Source: Silvibacterium acidisoli
GTDB taxonomy: Bacteria; Acidobacteriota; Terriglobia; Terriglobales; Acidobacteriaceae
Direction of reading: 5' to 3'
NCBI GenBank assembly: GCA_022870745.1
Contig: CP085323.1
Span: 248,001-312,000, forward strand
DNA length: 64,000 nucleotides
Positions 62,494-64,000 of the stretch are shown here, in pieces; the stretch's first letter is position 1; the number at the start of each line of letters is the position of its first letter. Under the pieces are notes generated by a model. It did no database searches. It was not told where the DNA came from and worked only from the letters and a program-made list of their open reading frames with translations. A program made the translations under genes and the position numbers.

Positions 62494-62910
62494 TTACCAG
62501 CTTGAGTAGGGCTGGCCGTCGGAGCCGGTTTCCTCGGAGCCGCTGTGCACGTCGCTGATGCCCGGCTCCGATTGGTCGACGCTCTCGAGCGTGTCGTCCA
62601 TGGCCGGCTGCCAGCTTTCACTGGAGTGCGTCATCGGATCCTGCGGAAGCGTCTTGAGGTAGCCCGACTGCACCAGGTCATCGAGCGACTGCGGAGCCTT
62701 ACCCTTGTCCATGGTGTAAGAGTCGATGGCATTGCGCAGCACATGAAGATCTTCCTTGAGAACGGCTTCCTTGGCGCTCTTGATGGAGGAGATATAGCTG
62801 GGAATGGCAATGGCCGCCAGCACGCCGATGATGAGCATAACCACCATCAGCTCGACCAGCGTAAAGCCGCGCTCCGTGCGCCTCGATTTGTACCCTGCTG
62901 TCTGCGCCAT
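62494..62910 (-). CDS. GspG-like type II secretion pseudopilin
   Basis: 138 residues. Prepilin leader cut before F in ERGFTLVELMVVMLIIGVLAA, with conserved Glu5 of the mature protein, then a C-terminal region (HVLRNAIDSYTMDKGKAPQSLDDLVQSGYLKTLPQDPMT) typical for GspG/PulG. It would form the pseudopilus of a type II secretion or related system. The start overlaps the stop of the second pseudopilin gene (TAATG). Confidence 0.92.
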   Translation of the reverse strand: MAQTAGYKSRRTERGFTLVELMVVMLIIGVLAAIAIPSYISSIKSAKEAVLKEDLHVLRNAIDSYTMDKGKAPQSLDDLVQSGYLKTLPQDPMTHSSESWQPAMDDTLESVDQSEPGISDVHSGSEETGSDGQPYSSW

Positions 62911-63383
62911 TACCAGTCCTTGTATTTCGTTCCGTCGAGTGCTGTTCCTTCGGACTTCGAATACACATCGAAGAGATTCTGTCCGCCGAAGGAATCGCTG
63001 GTCGGGTCATCCTGCATCGAGCGCATGCCCCAATCGTCCTTACCCGTCATCGGATCTATCGGAATCCTGCGCAGGAAGCGAACCTTCTTGCCCTGCACAT
63101 CTACCCCTTGCACCAGCGTATCGAGGTCGGGCGGATACCCCTGGCTATCGACCTTGGTCTGAAAAGCATTGCGGTCGGCGGCATCCTTGTATTTATCGAT
63201 TGCCGTCCGCATCTGCCACAGGTCGTAGCGCAGTTCACGCTCCTTGGTGCGCTTCACCTCGAAACGAGCGACCGGCACCGCGGCTGAGGCGACGATCGCG
63301 AGAATCGCGACCGTCACGATCAGCTCAACCAGTGTCAGGCCGGCTTCGCTCGTCCTGCTACGAAATGGAGGCCGATGCTGCAT
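62910..63383 (-). CDS. Type II secretion pseudopilin (GspG-like paralogue)
   Basis: 157 residues with leader cut in EAGLTLVELIVTVAILAIVASA and a GspG-type body (RYDLWQMRTAIDKYKDAADRN ... FLRRIPIDPMTGKDDWGMR). Two tandem GspG-like genes, coupled with the protein at the right edge, suggest a pseudopilus/secretin locus. Confidence 0.9.
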   Translation of the reverse strand: MQHRPPFRSRTSEAGLTLVELIVTVAILAIVASAAVPVARFEVKRTKERELRYDLWQMRTAIDKYKDAADRNAFQTKVDSQGYPPDLDTLVQGVDVQGKKVRFLRRIPIDPMTGKDDWGMRSMQDDPTSDSFGGQNLFDVYSKSEGTALDGTKYKDW

Positions 63384-63394
63384 GGGCTTGTCCG

Positions 63395-64000
63395 CTACGG
63401 ACGCACCTGTACAAGCGCCCGCGATCCGGTTGCCGGCTGGGCCTGCTGCGCGCTGTTGCGCACCACAGGACGGGTGAGGATCACCGGCGCATCGCCTGCC
63501 GCCTTTGCCTGGAAGGTCAGCACACAGACCGTACCCGATCCGTTGACACCCTTCGTGCCCGGCGGACGCGAGGCCGAGATGGAGACCGTACCGTTGCCGT
63601 CGTCACGATGGACCAGTGCAACTGCCTGACCATCCTGCCCCAGCAGGTTCGTGCTCTTTGACTGCGGATCGCCAAGATCCACGTTCACCAGACTCAGCTT
63701 GCTCTGGTCGTACTTAAGCTGCATCGGCACTGAGAAGACGTCGTTGCCGTTGTCGAGATGAACGGCCATCTGGAAGGTCGAACCAACCTTCTGCTGACCC
63801 ATCTCCGGCGTCAACTGCAGCTTCACCGGCCCCGGCTGACCAGGCAGACCGACAGCAGCCGAATCTTCCTGCATGCTGGCGATGGCTCCAGCAGCGGCTG
63901 CGGCAGCTGTGACCGGCCCGTTCGCCGAGGTCGTCTGCGAAGTGGTCGGAGGAACAGCGAACTGACCTTGCGACTGGGCCTTCTGGATCGCGGCCTGCGC
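63395..64000 (-). CDS. Cohesin-type domain protein, C-terminal part (runs off right edge), likely a secretin
   Basis: 201 codons open to the window edge, ending at the stop at 63395. The visible part has a low-complexity Ala/Gln/Thr linker (QTTSANGPVTAAAAAAAGA) and then a cohesin-like domain (VKLQLTPEMGQQKVGSTFQMAV, FSVPMQLKYDQSKLSLVNVDLG, GTVCVLTFQAKAAGDAPV). In Acidobacteria GspD-like secretins often end in such a domain, and the pseudopilin genes next door support that reading; the secretin core itself lies outside the window. Confidence 0.75.
   Translation of the reverse strand, partial: AQAAIQKAQSQGQFAVPPTTSQTTSANGPVTAAAAAAGAIASMQEDSAAVGLPGQPGPVKLQLTPEMGQQKVGSTFQMAVHLDNGNDVFSVPMQLKYDQSKLSLVNVDLGDPQSKSTNLLGQDGQAVALVHRDDGNGTVSISASRPPGTKGVNGSGTVCVLTFQAKAAGDAPVILTRPVVRNSAQQAQPATGSRALVQVRP

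Overview
The window is a 64 kb piece of a chromosome that looks like an Acidobacteriota genome (Acidobacteriaceae/Terriglobia-like). The grounds are a duplicated ADOP-type ABC permease preceded by a PadR regulator (15.1-18.2 kb), a VWFA-related protein of the acidobacterial type (44.4 kb), a very large Oar-like TonB-dependent receptor with an N-terminal carboxypeptidase-regulatory domain (52.5 kb), and dispersed intergenic palindromes that begin GGGTGCCCCA. This is inference from family content; there is no rRNA marker. No integrase, transposase or CRISPR array was seen.

Layout. 0-4 kb: N-terminal part of a Ser/Thr kinase, a YihY membrane protein, an XRE regulator, a small membrane protein. 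3.5-5.9 kb: TetR divergent from a DHA2 drug exporter. 5.9-8.4 kb: an RNA-quality-control locus on the minus strand, with a Ro60/Rsr-type TROVE protein, a small four-cysteine protein, and upstream of them four tandem Y-RNA-like ncRNAs. 8.4-10.5 kb: a DUF4188 protein and two esterases. 10.6-20.1 kb: the ribosome/tRNA maturation cluster rpsP-khpA-rimM-trmD, separated from rplS by about 7 kb holding a secreted phosphodiesterase, PadR-ADOP and a PAS histidine kinase. 20.3-28.7 kb: rnhB, a PIG-L deacetylase, msrPQ, a hydratase-like protein, trxA, thrCB and a Tat-exported ferritin-like protein. 28.9-35.5 kb: a Skp1-type GlcNAc transferase, a DNA-repair pair (UDG-linked radical SAM protein and DUF4130-UdgX fusion), and a molybdate operon with an HTH-TOBE regulator. 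35.7-39.3 kb: murB, thiC, a hydrolase. 39.3-44.4 kb: cytochrome c maturation genes ccmE, A, B, C, D, dispersed and interrupted by ybaK and others. 44.4-49.7 kb: VWFA protein, an alpha-L-fucosidase broken by an in-frame stop, an aldose 1-epimerase-like lipoprotein, a family 5 UDG, a DUF3309 protein. 50.0-55.8 kb: tRNA-Gly, a LytS/LytTR pair and the Oar-like receptor. 55.9-64 kb: a translationally coupled psd-pssA-Asd-like operon, DUF465, tsaB-rimI, an unknown secreted protein, engB, and a type II secretion/pseudopilus locus running off the right edge.

The most interesting region is 7667-8113. Four RNA units of about 80-133 nt sit 6-11 nt apart. Each closes with its own terminal helix, has a bulged U followed by GG, an internal loop, a middle helix of 7-8 bp, and then an invariant AUACUUC. 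The variable tips range from a plain hairpin to a circularly permuted tRNA mimic that keeps nearly every tertiary landmark of a tRNA. Their position directly upstream of an rsr-type gene fits bacterial Y RNAs. Four tandem, structurally different Y RNAs in one locus with a conserved-looking Cys4 partner would be unusual. No transcription evidence is available here.
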